DNA of 64,000 nucleotides from Pseudomonadota bacterium (GTDB lineage: Bacteria > Pseudomonadota > Alphaproteobacteria > UBA2136 > JAPKEQ01): positions 1-64,000 of the forward strand of contig JAYZXF010000003.1 of assembly GCA_036141575.1 (NCBI GenBank), in the 5' to 3' direction. The translations under genes and the position numbers were made by a program. The notes under the pieces were generated by a model. It made no database searches and was not told where the DNA came from. It was given only the letters and a program-made list of their open reading frames with translations. Of this stretch, positions 7,724 to 17,204 are shown piece by piece (position 1 is the stretch's first letter; the number at the start of each line of letters is the position of its first letter).

Positions 7724-8281
7724 ATGCTCACACAGAGTGATGTACTGGCTCTAATCAGAGGGTCTAATCATACAATGAAACTCCTTAAAACCGTTCAGCA
7801 GTCTGACATGACAGACGCTTGGCTCAGCGCAGGGTCTATCAGAAACCTAATTTGGGATCACCTTGAAGGTAAGTCAGAGCCAACACCTATGAACGATGTG
7901 GATGTGATTTATTATGATCCTGATAACATCACCAAAGAGCATGAAAAAGCATGGGACGCACACCTTACGTCCATCACACCCAATATCCCTTGGGAATGCA
8001 AAAACCAAGCTCGCATGCATAAAAAGCACGGCTTTGAGCCGGCAACAAGTGTTGCAGAAGGCATGAGCCGCTGGGTTTACAAAAGCTGCGCCATTGCTGC
8101 ACGCCTTACAGATGATGGTGAGATTGAGCTTATGTCTCCCTTTGCAGACTGGCTCGAGTGCACAGCCTCACACAAGCTCCACGCCACACCTGTAATGCTT
8201 GAAACCAACCCTGAGCTTCCAAAGATTCACTATGTTAATAAAGGATGGGATCAAAAATGGCCGAATCTAACTCTCGCGTAG
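7724..8281 (+). CDS. Nucleotidyltransferase family protein (PF06042-like)
   Basis: 185 residues. The pattern WLSAGSIRNLIWD followed by NDVDVIYYDPDN matches the YiiB/DUF925 type nucleotidyltransferase family, in which a G-S-x-R segment and a D-x-D pair form the minimal transferase core; FADWLECT and SHKLHATPVM follow. The true substrate of this family is not established. It starts 2 bases after dcd and its last 25 bases overlap the start of maf, so it belongs to a dcd-maf-RNase transcription unit. Confidence is good for the family and low for any specific reaction. Confidence 0.75.
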   Translation: MLTQSDVLALIRGSNHTMKLLKTVQQSDMTDAWLSAGSIRNLIWDHLEGKSEPTPMNDVDVIYYDPDNITKEHEKAWDAHLTSITPNIPWECKNQARMHKKHGFEPATSVAEGMSRWVYKSCAIAARLTDDGEIELMSPFADWLECTASHKLHATPVMLETNPELPKIHYVNKGWDQKWPNLTLA

Positions 8282-8853
8282 AACCGCTTGTTCTGGCATC
8301 AGGCTCACCGCGCCGCCAGCAGTACCTTAAAGATTTTGGGATCGCTTTTGAAATTGATCCTGCTGACATTGATGAAACACCACATAAAGGTGAGCTTCCA
8401 CTACCATACGTAAGACGCCTTGCAGAAGAAAAGGCAAGGGAAGTGGCAAGCCGCCATAAAGGTAAAGTTATTCTTGCTGGTGATACCACAGTTGCCCGTG
8501 GCCGTCGTATTTATGGTAAGCCTGAAACACGCGAAGAAGCTTATGAAATGATTAAAGCCTTTGCAGGCCGTCGTCACAAAGTGATGAGCGGTGTATGCGT
8601 ACTGGATAAAGAGGGCAATGCCACTGTTAAACACACAGTGACAGTTGTTCAATTTAAGCCTCTACGCCATAAGGATATTGAGGCTTACGTTGCAAATGAG
8701 GATAATTGGAGAGGCGTTGCCGGCGCTTATAAAATTCAAGGCACACATGGTGGTGCGCTTGTAAAATCTGCCAACGGTTCAATTAGCGGCGTTGTGGGAC
8801 TCCCACTTGTAGAAACAATTAATGCACTGAAGACTATTGGATACGACCTGTAA
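8257..8853 (+). CDS. maf: Maf family nucleotide pyrophosphatase
   Basis: 198 residues. Maf proteins hydrolyse non-canonical or normal nucleoside triphosphates to monophosphates and so keep the nucleotide pool clean. The N-terminal signature ASGSPRR is present, then LAGDTTVARGRRIYGKP in place of the usual ADTVV...KP segment, SGVCVLD, and the C-terminal NGSISGVVGLPLVET. The start at 8257 is chosen because AAGGA lies at 8241-8245; an in-frame ATG at 8245 falls inside this ribosome binding site. Overlaps the end of the upstream gene by 25 bases and the start of the RNase gene by 17 bases, so the three are translationally coupled. Confidence 0.9.
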   Translation: MAESNSRVEPLVLASGSPRRQQYLKDFGIAFEIDPADIDETPHKGELPLPYVRRLAEEKAREVASRHKGKVILAGDTTVARGRRIYGKPETREEAYEMIKAFAGRRHKVMSGVCVLDKEGNATVKHTVTVVQFKPLRHKDIEAYVANEDNWRGVAGAYKIQGTHGGALVKSANGSISGVVGLPLVETINALKTIGYDL

Positions 8854-9973
8854 CATAGTATTTGAAAGCTGCCCTTGGCACACAAGGGTTGCCTTGTTTG
8901 CACCTGAAGGGCATCTAAAGTCCTTACATTTTGATGATCCTGATCTGCCATACCTAGAGGGGACGGTTCTTCTTGGCCGTATTAAAACCATTCATAAAAG
9001 CATGAAAGTCGCCTTTGTCGACATTGGTGAAGAGGTGGAAGGTTACCTCCCTCTTAAAACGATGGAGAATAAAGGTGAGGGCGCGCATGAAGGCCAAGTC
9101 ATTATGGTGCGCATTGTTCGCTCTCGTATGGATGAAAAAGGCGCTAAGCTCTCAGCCAAAGTGATGCATGAGATGCCAGAAGGGGAACTGGAAGCCCCCC
9201 TTGTTCTTAAAACGCCTCATAACGCACTGCAGCGTGCTTTGCACGACTCTGGTGACACACCTGTACAAGTTTGGGTACCAGATGAACGTAGCCTTGCGAT
9301 GGTGAATGATTTTGTGACAAACGATAAGGTTCGACTCCTGAAAGAAGACGATCAAATGTTTGAGCGTCTTGAGCATTACCTGAGTTACATCCGTGAAGGC
9401 GTCTTTCCACTCTCTAACGGTGGCCGCGTGACCGTTGAGCATACCAAAGCGCTCACATCTGTAGATGTAGATACAGGTAAAGCTGGCGGCGGTAAAGATG
9501 TACAAATGGAAACCAATCTCCAAGCCGCGCGTGAAATTGCACGCCTGTGCCGTTTGCTTGATATTGGTGGCTCTATTGTGGTGGACTTTGTGACCATGCG
9601 CTCTAAGAGTGATCGTGAGCAGATTAAAACCGCTCTAAGCGAAGCCTTTACAGAAATTGATGACCGCCGCGTGAACATCCTTAACATGTCACCCTTTGGC
9701 CTTTTGGAAATGAACCGCGAAAAAGTAGATGCACCACTCTACTGGAAGCTCAACCATCCCACTTATGTGGCAGGTGAAGTGCTTCTTGAAATGTGGCGCC
9801 AGCCTGTTGATATCGGCTCTTACAATGTGGAAGCATCTCCTGAAGTAAGCCGCATACTCAAAGACCGCCTTACAGAGAAGGCGGCCCTTGCATATATTGG
9901 TCGTAAAGTGACAATCAAAGAGAACAAAGATCGCTCAATTGAATCCTTTGCCCTCTCTCAGGGCGCAGCTTAG
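8837..9973 (+). CDS. Short ribonuclease E/G family protein
   Basis: 378 residues against about 490 for RNase G. The S1 RNA-binding part (residues 40-110, LGRIKTIHKSMKVAFVDIGE) is followed by the RNase H-like catalytic core with SVDVDTGK and GGSIVVDFVTM carrying the two metal-binding aspartates, and the conserved NMSPFGLLEMNRE. The CxxC zinc-link of RNase E and the long unstructured scaffold are absent, so it is a minimal form, probably RNase G-like, acting on rRNA or mRNA ends. No ATG is available near the start; the frame begins with TTG at 8837 inside the maf gene. Maf next to an rng-like gene is a common bacterial pairing. Overlaps the convergent ligase gene by 4 bases. Confidence 0.88.
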   Translation: MDTTCNIVFESCPWHTRVALFAPEGHLKSLHFDDPDLPYLEGTVLLGRIKTIHKSMKVAFVDIGEEVEGYLPLKTMENKGEGAHEGQVIMVRIVRSRMDEKGAKLSAKVMHEMPEGELEAPLVLKTPHNALQRALHDSGDTPVQVWVPDERSLAMVNDFVTNDKVRLLKEDDQMFERLEHYLSYIREGVFPLSNGGRVTVEHTKALTSVDVDTGKAGGGKDVQMETNLQAAREIARLCRLLDIGGSIVVDFVTMRSKSDREQIKTALSEAFTEIDDRRVNILNMSPFGLLEMNREKVDAPLYWKLNHPTYVAGEVLLEMWRQPVDIGSYNVEASPEVSRILKDRLTEKAALAYIGRKVTIKENKDRSIESFALSQGAA

Positions 9974-12105
9974 CGCTTCAGCATTTCTGCTGGAATTGTT
10001 AGCTCTGCACCTTTTAGACCTTCAATGTATCTTCCAGTTTGTAGAGCACGCAAACGCACACCATTCAAACCATCTTTAGAGATTCTATCCGTTGGCTTAA
10101 TCTCAAGTGCTTTCTGATAGAGAGCATTGGCTTTATTCAGCTTATCCTTAAGTAGATACACGAGACCACCTGTTGAATAGGTATCTTGGTGCATTGGCAG
10201 AACATCTAAAAGCACAAGAAAGTCTTTTTCAGCAAGGTCGATATACTTATTTGAACGGTCTTTATCTCCAAGCCTTGCAAGAAGCTGTGCACGGTTAAGG
10301 TAAACAGCCGCACGGTTAATCAGGTGTCCTGCGCCGTAAGGGTCTTCCATAGCCTGTTTATCAAGCATATCAAGCATCACATCGTATGGTGGAGTTACGT
10401 CCTTTATTTTACGCATATGGTAAGCCGTTTGAATCAAAGCAAGATGCTCAATTGTACGAGGGTTATATGGGAATATTTCATAAGCACGCTGAATTTCATC
10501 AAGCGTACGTTCATCAATACGTTGGAATTTAAGCAGCGCCATTGAACGCTTCAGGTGCCAAGCCCCTTGGTTACGCTTATACATCTGGTCAGCGTAAACA
10601 CATGTTGCAAGAGCAAATACAATAGCAGTAGCAACAAAGACAACCTTGTGAAGTTTCACACTCAACAGAACTTTACGCTCAGACACACAATTCATCACGT
10701 ACATGCCAAGCATTATTGCCCAAAGTAGCCAAAGCACCATAGCGCCTGTTGGCATTTGTAGCGGGAAGTCTCCAGCTGAGTTGAGTGTCATACCACCAAT
10801 TGAAAGCAGCAGAACCGATGTGAAGAACTTTTCATTGTTACTCGCTGCGCTACGCATAATTTTCCATGCTGCAAAGAGCGGGAAAATAAATAGAGTGAGC
10901 CATGCAAGACCAGCAGGAATACCAAGCTCTACAAACATTTGCGCAATATCGTTGTGCATACGCTGTGGACGCGCTTCTTTTTTATAGCCATGTGGAGGTG
11001 TTTCCATCTTGGCGTTATGGTACATCGGGTAGTAAGCAAAGAAACCAGAGTACCCAGTACCAAGAAGAGGGCGGTCTTTCACCATCTCAATACCATTGAG
11101 GTTATAAGCTTTACGTGTGCCAAGTTCACCTGGTTGAAGTGATGTAATCGATGTCACTTGATCAGTAATAGACTCACCAACAGAGTGGTAGCCTTTTAGG
11201 TTTGACTGAACCTGAGAACCAAGCAGAACGAACAGAACAACCGTCGCAAGGATAAGCTTCTTCTCAAATGTAAACGCACCTTTAATAACAGGCCAAATAG
11301 CTTTTCTATGGATGATACCCCATACAGCAAAACATACAAGAGCAGCAGAGAAAGCAAGCCAGCTACCACGGCTACGTGTGTAAAGGAAGAACAGCGTACC
11401 AAGACCAAGTGCAAGAGAGCTTAAAACTTGCTCTGTGCGTGTTCTTGCAACTGTAAAGAACCAGAACATAAGCGGCAGGGCAACAACAAGGAATGACGCA
11501 GCAAGGTTCTTGTTTGCGAATGTACCGGCAGGTGGCGCTGAGTACTGGAAGTAATCAATAAATGGCTTTGGCCAAAACGGAATATGATGACGAATCGTTG
11601 TATCAGTAATCATCATAAACTGGCAAATACCAAGGATACTGTTAAAGATAACACTGATCGCCAACATAGATACTAGTGTCATGTACCATTGCTTGCTACG
11701 TAGCAAATACACAAGGTAGAAGAAGCCAACATAACCAATGAAGTTTAGACCATAAAAGAGTGTACGGTAGAATGATGCTGTCCAGAGAAGCGACGCTGCT
11801 ACCATCAGAGCAAGAAAACCTGCAAGGTAAAGCGGCACAGGGCCTCTATAAATTGTAATGGTACTCACACCCTTAGAGAACATATGTAGAGACAAAAGCA
11901 TAAAGCCAACAAGCGTTGTAAGGCAGACGGCATACCAGCGGACATCACCGGCAACCTCTGGCACAAAGTAGTTGTACATATTTGGGCTTACCAACACAAA
12001 GAAGGCAATCATCGCACGCACAATGTTAGGAACTTTCCCTGTCATTACGGCTGTATCATCAGTGGCTGTAAAATAGTTTGAAATCTGCTTTAGAGGGTTG
12101 GGCAT
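9970..12105 (-). CDS. O-antigen ligase / Wzy polymerase family membrane protein with C-terminal TPR-like region
   Basis: 711 residues. Many membrane helices fill the first 480 residues. The Wzy_C/WaaL core is seen as GTFANKNLAASFL, YTRSRGSWLAF and a periplasmic loop with PQRMHNDIAQMFVELG, where the HN...Q...E pattern is typical of these ligases. The last 200 residues are soluble and resemble tetratricopeptide repeats (LIQTAYHMRKIKDV, NALYQKALEIKPTDRIS). This architecture fits an O-antigen or glycan ligase/polymerase, or an oligosaccharyltransferase that glycosylates pilins. The nearby pilus operon on the same strand makes a pilin glycosylation role possible, but sequence alone does not separate these options. 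Tail-to-tail with the RNase gene. Confidence 0.8.
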   Translation of the reverse strand: MPNPLKQISNYFTATDDTAVMTGKVPNIVRAMIAFFVLVSPNMYNYFVPEVAGDVRWYAVCLTTLVGFMLLSLHMFSKGVSTITIYRGPVPLYLAGFLALMVAASLLWTASFYRTLFYGLNFIGYVGFFYLVYLLRSKQWYMTLVSMLAISVIFNSILGICQFMMITDTTIRHHIPFWPKPFIDYFQYSAPPAGTFANKNLAASFLVVALPLMFWFFTVARTRTEQVLSSLALGLGTLFFLYTRSRGSWLAFSAALVCFAVWGIIHRKAIWPVIKGAFTFEKKLILATVVLFVLLGSQVQSNLKGYHSVGESITDQVTSITSLQPGELGTRKAYNLNGIEMVKDRPLLGTGYSGFFAYYPMYHNAKMETPPHGYKKEARPQRMHNDIAQMFVELGIPAGLAWLTLFIFPLFAAWKIMRSAASNNEKFFTSVLLLSIGGMTLNSAGDFPLQMPTGAMVLWLLWAIMLGMYVMNCVSERKVLLSVKLHKVVFVATAIVFALATCVYADQMYKRNQGAWHLKRSMALLKFQRIDERTLDEIQRAYEIFPYNPRTIEHLALIQTAYHMRKIKDVTPPYDVMLDMLDKQAMEDPYGAGHLINRAAVYLNRAQLLARLGDKDRSNKYIDLAEKDFLVLLDVLPMHQDTYSTGGLVYLLKDKLNKANALYQKALEIKPTDRISKDGLNGVRLRALQTGRYIEGLKGAELTIPAEMLKR

Positions 12106-12205
12106 CTTATTCTTACGCTTTTTATTGTCATTCTTTAACGCGCAAGAGAGTAGCCTGTTTTTAAAGGCCTCGCAATAACAAAGAGGTATCTATGAGAAGA
12201 GAGGG

Positions 12206-12730
12206 TTAATTTGGCTCAACAACGAGCGTCACAACGCCTGCATAGCTTCCGTTTGGTTGCCCAATGGTGCTGGCTCTTTCAATTAAGATTTCAATATTGG
12301 CATTATTGGCCCCACCACAGGTCGTTGATGAGCGATCAGCACCAGTTTGCGCCACAAGCGTCGTACCAGCACTCAGCTCTACCTGGCCTGCTGTTCCGAT
12401 GACATCATTCCAGAAAACACGATAAGGAACAGTATTAGGGCCAGAAGCAATTGTAAACGCATTACCAGCACCGCTACCCGTTGCAGTAATATCGTAGTTT
12501 CCGCCACTGGTATTAGAATAGATACAAACATCATCATTCAGAGTTAAATCTGAACTTCCCATTGTTCCAAAGGCCATATCTTGAAGGCCACTAATGCGCA
12601 CACGTTCTGGAATGGTGATTGTCACGTTATAAGAAAACGTAGACGTTGTTCCAAGTGTGCCATCTGTTGCAGCTGTTGCAGAACCACTCGAAAGAAAGGC
12701 AAGGGCAGCAACTTTTACAAAAGGCTTCAT
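12206..12730 (-). CDS. Secreted pilin-like subunit of the chaperone-usher system
   Basis: 174 residues with a clear signal peptide (MKPFVKVAALAFLSSGSATA, cleavage before ATDG). The mature part is rich in glycine, serine and threonine with predicted beta strands, two cysteines (VCIYSN and TTCGGANN) likely to form a disulphide, a VRISGLQDMAFGTMG segment and a C-terminus GVVTLVVEPN, all features of spore-coat-U or alternate chaperone-usher major subunits. The match is by pattern and context, not by a sharp motif. The ATG at 12730 is 1 base past the usher stop; an upstream TTG at 12754 is rejected because it would bury the signal peptide. Last gene of the pilus operon. Confidence 0.72.
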   Translation of the reverse strand: MKPFVKVAALAFLSSGSATAATDGTLGTTSTFSYNVTITIPERVRISGLQDMAFGTMGSSDLTLNDDVCIYSNTSGGNYDITATGSGAGNAFTIASGPNTVPYRVFWNDVIGTAGQVELSAGTTLVAQTGADRSSTTCGGANNANIEILIERASTIGQPNGSYAGVVTLVVEPN

Positions 12731-12731
12731 T

Positions 12732-15215
12732 TTAAACACAGACCATATCTCCAATATTTACATAAAATTCACCAAACGTAAGCTCTGGCACAGCAAGTGT
12801 ACATGTCCCTTTGCCTTTCACATTTACAAAAGGTTGGTTCCTTGCACTCAATTCAATTTGGAAGTTACCAAACGCGTCCGTTGTACTGAGTGTGTCTAAC
12901 CCTTTTATGGTTTTCCACGCAAGCGGACGGCCATCAATATCAAGCAGGCGGCCAATAAGCAGAACAGATTTATCAATACGCCATCTTAACTGTGCAATAT
13001 TTCCAGGAAGAACACCAATCACTTCTTTTTTATCCTCAACCTTAATAAGGTCTGCGCCTTTAGTAGCTGCCACAGTAATGCTATATGTTTCATGAGGGGC
13101 AAGGTTCACAGGTACAGATTCACCAATTCTACCTTTAGCACGCGCTGTTCCATTTACAAGAATATCAAACTCTGCATCAATAGAAGGGTCACCATCAAGT
13201 TTTACAATCGCCATACCACGTGTTGAAATCTTTGGCAGGCGAGATTTATCTCCACCTTCTGTCCAGATTGTTGAGGTTGTGAGCTCTAAGCCAACCGCGC
13301 GACTATCAGAGTTATCAATGTTACCGCCAGCAGCGTGGCGCGCAAATGCACGGATCGCTGTTTTATCAGTTTGGTGTCTTACAAGTAGGTCATTACGAGA
13401 CTCAACCGCGCCACTCTCTTGTCTGTTGTCATTTGTAATCTGTACATATGTCCCACGACCGTTTCCAGCAGTTTTATCATAACTCAACGTGTTTCTTTGG
13501 CTCCAGTATGTATGGTCTCTGTAACGACCACGGCCAAGGCTTGTTTCTACGCGCCAAGGACGGTGCGTTCTACGATATGTAAGAGACGTGAAGAAGCGAG
13601 AAGTGCCGTTGCCCATAGTCAGTCTGCTATCAGAGTAGAGTGTATGTTTACGATCTTTAATCAGGTCAAATCGTAGACGAGGGCCATACGTATAAGTTTG
13701 CACTTCACCGTTATCGCTATAGCTACCTGTAAGCGTAATTTTAGCCTTGTTATCAGCAAAGCGGCTACCATAGCTCAGGTTCAAACGTTCTTTTTGGCCC
13801 GAGAGGAACAGTTCAAAATCATCAGATGTTAAATTGGTTGTGTCATAGTCAAACCCTTTAAAGGCATTACTATAGTTTACACTCCATGTATCACCCTCAA
13901 AGATACCTTGTCCGTACATATCTAGGTCGAGGGCTGCATCTCCAGCAGATGAGTAAGCAAGTGTTGTTTCAAAACGGTTATGGTCATTTAAGAAATATGT
14001 AAACTTAGGCTCAAAAATACCCAAGCCTTTACCACCGTAGAAATCAAGTTCAGCTTGCGTATTATCAAATAGGCGCCATTTCACTTCAGCCTGTACAATA
14101 GGTGAGGTACCAATTTCAAAGTTGGCTCCGCGTGAAATACCCACTTGAATATTATACTCAGGCTTACCACGAGGTGAAATCTCTAGGAACTTACTAAAGT
14201 TCAAAGTTTCTTCTGTTACCGTACCATCTGTCTCTGTAATAACTGCACGAATTTCATAACTTCCTGATGGGAAACGAGATGTATCAATCTCCTGCAAACC
14301 AAAATCAAGAATACGGCTATAAAGGATACGGCTACCGCGATAAATATCAACCTGAGAACGGGCAGGAATGTAAAGCTCAACACGGCTACCGCGTAGAGAT
14401 CTTAAGTCTTCATAAGACCTCAGCTCTGACGATAAACCAAAACCAAAGAAGTTACGGCTAAATGCAAAATCTTGTCCGACAGTTTCAAGTAAACCAAACT
14501 TAAGCGTAGAATGGTCAAAGTGGTAATTAAACGTTGCATCTGAAAGCTGGTAATCTTCACTCTTAGGCAAGAAACCACGTGTTTCAAAGAACCAACGTCC
14601 TTTACCAAATGTTGTAATGTGATCTAAAGCGAAACGGTCATTAGTATCTGACTGAAAATCCCAGTTACCTGTTCCTCTTAAAGAGTTGGCAAGAACCCAC
14701 TTATCATAAGGCTGGAACTCACGTGTCGCCACATCAAGCTCTTGCTTAATGAGTGACTCTTTCGCAATCTCCATATTCACAAGGAAACGGTTTGGATCTA
14801 CAGAAATTGTACCAAGCCCGTCTTGCTCTCTTGGCGCGCCTTTTTCAATGCGTCCTTTTACGAGCCCTCTAAAGAGTTCAGGATTTTTAACCATGTTCAA
14901 CTGGTCAATCACAGCATCAATTTCAGTAATTTCAACCCAGCTGTCCGTAAATTTAACAGGTATAGACCCAAGCAGCTTGTCACCAACTTTAAAGTCAAAT
15001 AAAAGCTCTTGAGGTGGGATATCCATAAGAAGAGCTTTCTTCAAATCTTGCTGAGTCACAGCTTCTACTTCAGGTGTTTCTACCTTTTGTAGAGAAGGCG
15101 GCGGCGCTTCCTCGTAAGCTTCAATGCCATCACCTTCTTCTTGTGCAAACGCATGTGCACTTAAGAGCAAAATGCTTGAAAGCGTGCAAGCGAGAAGGGA
15201 GTGTTTCATCATCAT
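12732..15215 (-). CDS. Outer membrane usher of a chaperone-usher pilus
   Basis: 827 residues. Signal peptide MMMKHSLLACTLSSILLLSA-HAFA, then a periplasmic N-terminal domain, a long beta-barrel region with alternating aromatic residues (FALDHITTFGKGRWFFETRGF, FNYHFDHSTLKFGLLET), the plug/middle region with IPARSQVDIYRGSRILYSR and FPSGSYEIRAVITETDGTV, and a C-terminal domain ending with carboxypeptidase-like repeats (IDGRPLAWKTIKGL, DAFGNFQIELSAR). The arrangement resembles ushers of the CS1/alternate (alpha) class rather than FimD. It guides pilin-chaperone complexes through the outer membrane. The start at 15215 overlaps the chaperone stop as ATGA, so synthesis of the two is coupled. Confidence 0.85.
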   Translation of the reverse strand: MMMKHSLLACTLSSILLLSAHAFAQEEGDGIEAYEEAPPPSLQKVETPEVEAVTQQDLKKALLMDIPPQELLFDFKVGDKLLGSIPVKFTDSWVEITEIDAVIDQLNMVKNPELFRGLVKGRIEKGAPREQDGLGTISVDPNRFLVNMEIAKESLIKQELDVATREFQPYDKWVLANSLRGTGNWDFQSDTNDRFALDHITTFGKGRWFFETRGFLPKSEDYQLSDATFNYHFDHSTLKFGLLETVGQDFAFSRNFFGFGLSSELRSYEDLRSLRGSRVELYIPARSQVDIYRGSRILYSRILDFGLQEIDTSRFPSGSYEIRAVITETDGTVTEETLNFSKFLEISPRGKPEYNIQVGISRGANFEIGTSPIVQAEVKWRLFDNTQAELDFYGGKGLGIFEPKFTYFLNDHNRFETTLAYSSAGDAALDLDMYGQGIFEGDTWSVNYSNAFKGFDYDTTNLTSDDFELFLSGQKERLNLSYGSRFADNKAKITLTGSYSDNGEVQTYTYGPRLRFDLIKDRKHTLYSDSRLTMGNGTSRFFTSLTYRRTHRPWRVETSLGRGRYRDHTYWSQRNTLSYDKTAGNGRGTYVQITNDNRQESGAVESRNDLLVRHQTDKTAIRAFARHAAGGNIDNSDSRAVGLELTTSTIWTEGGDKSRLPKISTRGMAIVKLDGDPSIDAEFDILVNGTARAKGRIGESVPVNLAPHETYSITVAATKGADLIKVEDKKEVIGVLPGNIAQLRWRIDKSVLLIGRLLDIDGRPLAWKTIKGLDTLSTTDAFGNFQIELSARNQPFVNVKGKGTCTLAVPELTFGEFYVNIGDMVCV

Positions 15216-15925
15216 GAATCCAGCCCCCAAGCTTCTACAGGTACTTTCACTCGCTGCTTCTTAAGGTTGGTCATCAGATGAATTTCAATCTCTTCTGTTT
15301 GGAATTCTTCCGGCAGAACAAATTGGTATGAGCCGTTCGGGTAAAGCCTCTTACCAGAAATAAAGTGGCACAAGTCCTCTTTCTTCGAGTGGCAAATATC
15401 CCTGCGGAGCACCTCAACGTTTACATTACCTTCATTTAAAATGGTAATCACATTCCCTTCACGTTCCCATGAAAGCTTAGGTTTCTTCTCGTCCGGCTCA
15501 ACAAAAACAAGTGCACCAGCACCTGTAATCACTGAAATATAAGGCTCGCCTTCTTTAGGGGTGTGCGCATCCATATGTGGCATAAAACGAAGTCTATAAA
15601 CACCTTGCGTTGGCATAGCTTCATCACGTTGATAGAACATTTTGACCTGAACTTCAGAACGCGGTTCGATGACAAATTGTGATGGAGCGGTAAAGAGATT
15701 TGTAACCTCCTTAAGTTCCTTTTTAGAGTCACCAGGAGACACAACTTCAAGTGCCAGAGACTTAACGTTAAACGTTTTGTAATGAGACAAGTTTCGAACG
15801 TATAACGTTTGGTATTTATCATCCTTTTCGAAGTAAAGAATGTTATCAGAGAGCGCAAGTTGCGCAAAAGCAGCCGAATGGAACATCCAGCCAGAAATCA
15901 TTGCAACCCAAAATATACGTCTCAT
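15212..15925 (-). CDS. Periplasmic pilus chaperone
   Basis: 237 residues with a signal peptide (MRRIFWVAMISGWMF..., cleavage after AFA at residue 21). The N-terminal immunoglobulin-like domain has LYVRNLSHYKTFNV, FVIEPRSEVQVKMFYQRDE and GVYRLRFMPHM, the G1 strand region that donates a strand to pilin subunits; the second domain has ITILNEGNVNVEV and GKRLYPNGSYQFVLP. Divergent from classical PapD but right in size, order and location for an alternate chaperone. The start at 15925 is chosen by the signal peptide; the frame is open further upstream to 16030. First gene of the pilus operon, divergent from the secreted protein at 16063. Confidence 0.8.
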   Translation of the reverse strand: MRRIFWVAMISGWMFHSAAFAQLALSDNILYFEKDDKYQTLYVRNLSHYKTFNVKSLALEVVSPGDSKKELKEVTNLFTAPSQFVIEPRSEVQVKMFYQRDEAMPTQGVYRLRFMPHMDAHTPKEGEPYISVITGAGALVFVEPDEKKPKLSWEREGNVITILNEGNVNVEVLRRDICHSKKEDLCHFISGKRLYPNGSYQFVLPEEFQTEEIEIHLMTNLKKQRVKVPVEAWGLDS

Positions 15926-16062
15926 ATATTTATAGTAATGCACGCGGTAGAGCAGGGGTGAGAACTCTCGTACAAAAAGATCATAAAAAAGATGTTTTAA
16001 AAAGGGTTCTATGGCATTATACCCACACAAGATAAAAACAATAGAACGTTCACTTGTTTAAT

Positions 16063-17160
16063 ATGACTTGGTTCAAAATAAAGACGCCTGTTACAGTACT
16101 AGGGATCCTATCCCTACCTTTCATATGCTTAGCATATAATGTTCAAGCACAATCTCAACCTACTAACACGGTTGGATATGAAGCAGCATCAGAGACTGAA
16201 GTTGCAAGCGTCCCGAACCTTACCGTCAATTTTTCACTCAACAGTGTCGCTGATCCAGAGACAACGCAGTACTACACACAAATTGTAGAAGAAATGCTAC
16301 GCAACCTTCCTCGTAAGGTTTCTCTCACAGGTGACCCTGCCTCTCTTGTACAAACAGAGCCTGTTTACGATCACCTGAAAGTGGTGAGCTACCTTCCTAA
16401 GGCCAATACAGACCCGAACGGCCTTGCTGAAAAGGACATTCGTTACTTCACAGTTGAGTTTGAAGTCCCAGAAGGGTTGGTAAACCTCATTGAAGTAGAA
16501 GACCTTCCACCAGGTGTAGAAAGCCAATCTATCGTTGTTCATAAAGGGAAGTACGAAGACTTCGTTGATATTCTATACAACGATGGCTCTGAACTTGAAA
16601 CAACACCGCAAACACCAGAAGTAGGCTTGCAAAAAGCAGGCATGACAATGGACGACATTATGGGTAAAAAGCCAAAGTCTGAGATTGGTATGATGGTTGA
16701 AGACACAGCTAAAGCTCAGATGGAAAAAGATCGCATGATGCGCAAAGGTCCAACAAAGCTGATGCAAGAGATGACAGCACTTGAAGCCAGCAAAAAAGCT
16801 GGTAAAAAGCCGACCGCTGCTGCGCCAGTTAAAACAGCTGAAGCAAAACCAAGTAAGCCAAAAGCTTCTAAAACACCACTTAAGCTTAAAGGTGTGACAA
16901 TTACTTTTAATAAAGGTGTAGATGTAGGTGGTAAACTGAAACCTCTTGCTGCATCAGGTAGCGAGAAGCGTCGCCTTCAAATGATTGCCTTTGTAACACC
17001 TATGGGTAATGAGACTATTACAGATGTAGCTAACCAAAGATTCCTAAGCGCTGAGAACGAGCTAAAGGCTGCTGGCATGCCAGTCAGCAAAATGCTTCGC
17101 AGCCGCATTATTCTGCAATCAGCAGAAACAAAAGATAAACTGAACATTACGCTGAAATAG
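16063..17160 (+). CDS. Secreted protein divergent from the pilus operon, unknown function
   Basis: 365 residues, with an N-terminal signal sequence (hydrophobic VTVLGILSLPFICLAY, likely cleavage after VQA). The middle, around residues 190-270, is charged and low in complexity (lysine, alanine, methionine, proline). The last 85 residues (RRLQMIAFVTPMGNETITDVANQRFLSAENEL... in outline) have the rhythm of the OmpA-like peptidoglycan-binding fold, where a strand is followed by a helix with R-x-x-S-A, but the match is weak. It sits head-to-head with the chaperone gene, so it may be a pilus-linked periplasmic or anchoring factor. The ATG at 16063 is used; a TTG lies 9 bases upstream. Confidence 0.6.
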   Translation: MTWFKIKTPVTVLGILSLPFICLAYNVQAQSQPTNTVGYEAASETEVASVPNLTVNFSLNSVADPETTQYYTQIVEEMLRNLPRKVSLTGDPASLVQTEPVYDHLKVVSYLPKANTDPNGLAEKDIRYFTVEFEVPEGLVNLIEVEDLPPGVESQSIVVHKGKYEDFVDILYNDGSELETTPQTPEVGLQKAGMTMDDIMGKKPKSEIGMMVEDTAKAQMEKDRMMRKGPTKLMQEMTALEASKKAGKKPTAAAPVKTAEAKPSKPKASKTPLKLKGVTITFNKGVDVGGKLKPLAASGSEKRRLQMIAFVTPMGNETITDVANQRFLSAENELKAAGMPVSKMLRSRIILQSAETKDKLNITLK

Positions 17161-17204
17161 CGAAAAGAGTTTCCCAATACATATTAAGTTCAAGATTAAG
17201 CAAT

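Noticed and set aside
9152-9687. Long antisense frames inside the RNase, GGDEF, groEL, pyrG and lon genes
   Set aside because: They mirror the codon bias of the strongly supported sense genes and lack start signals.
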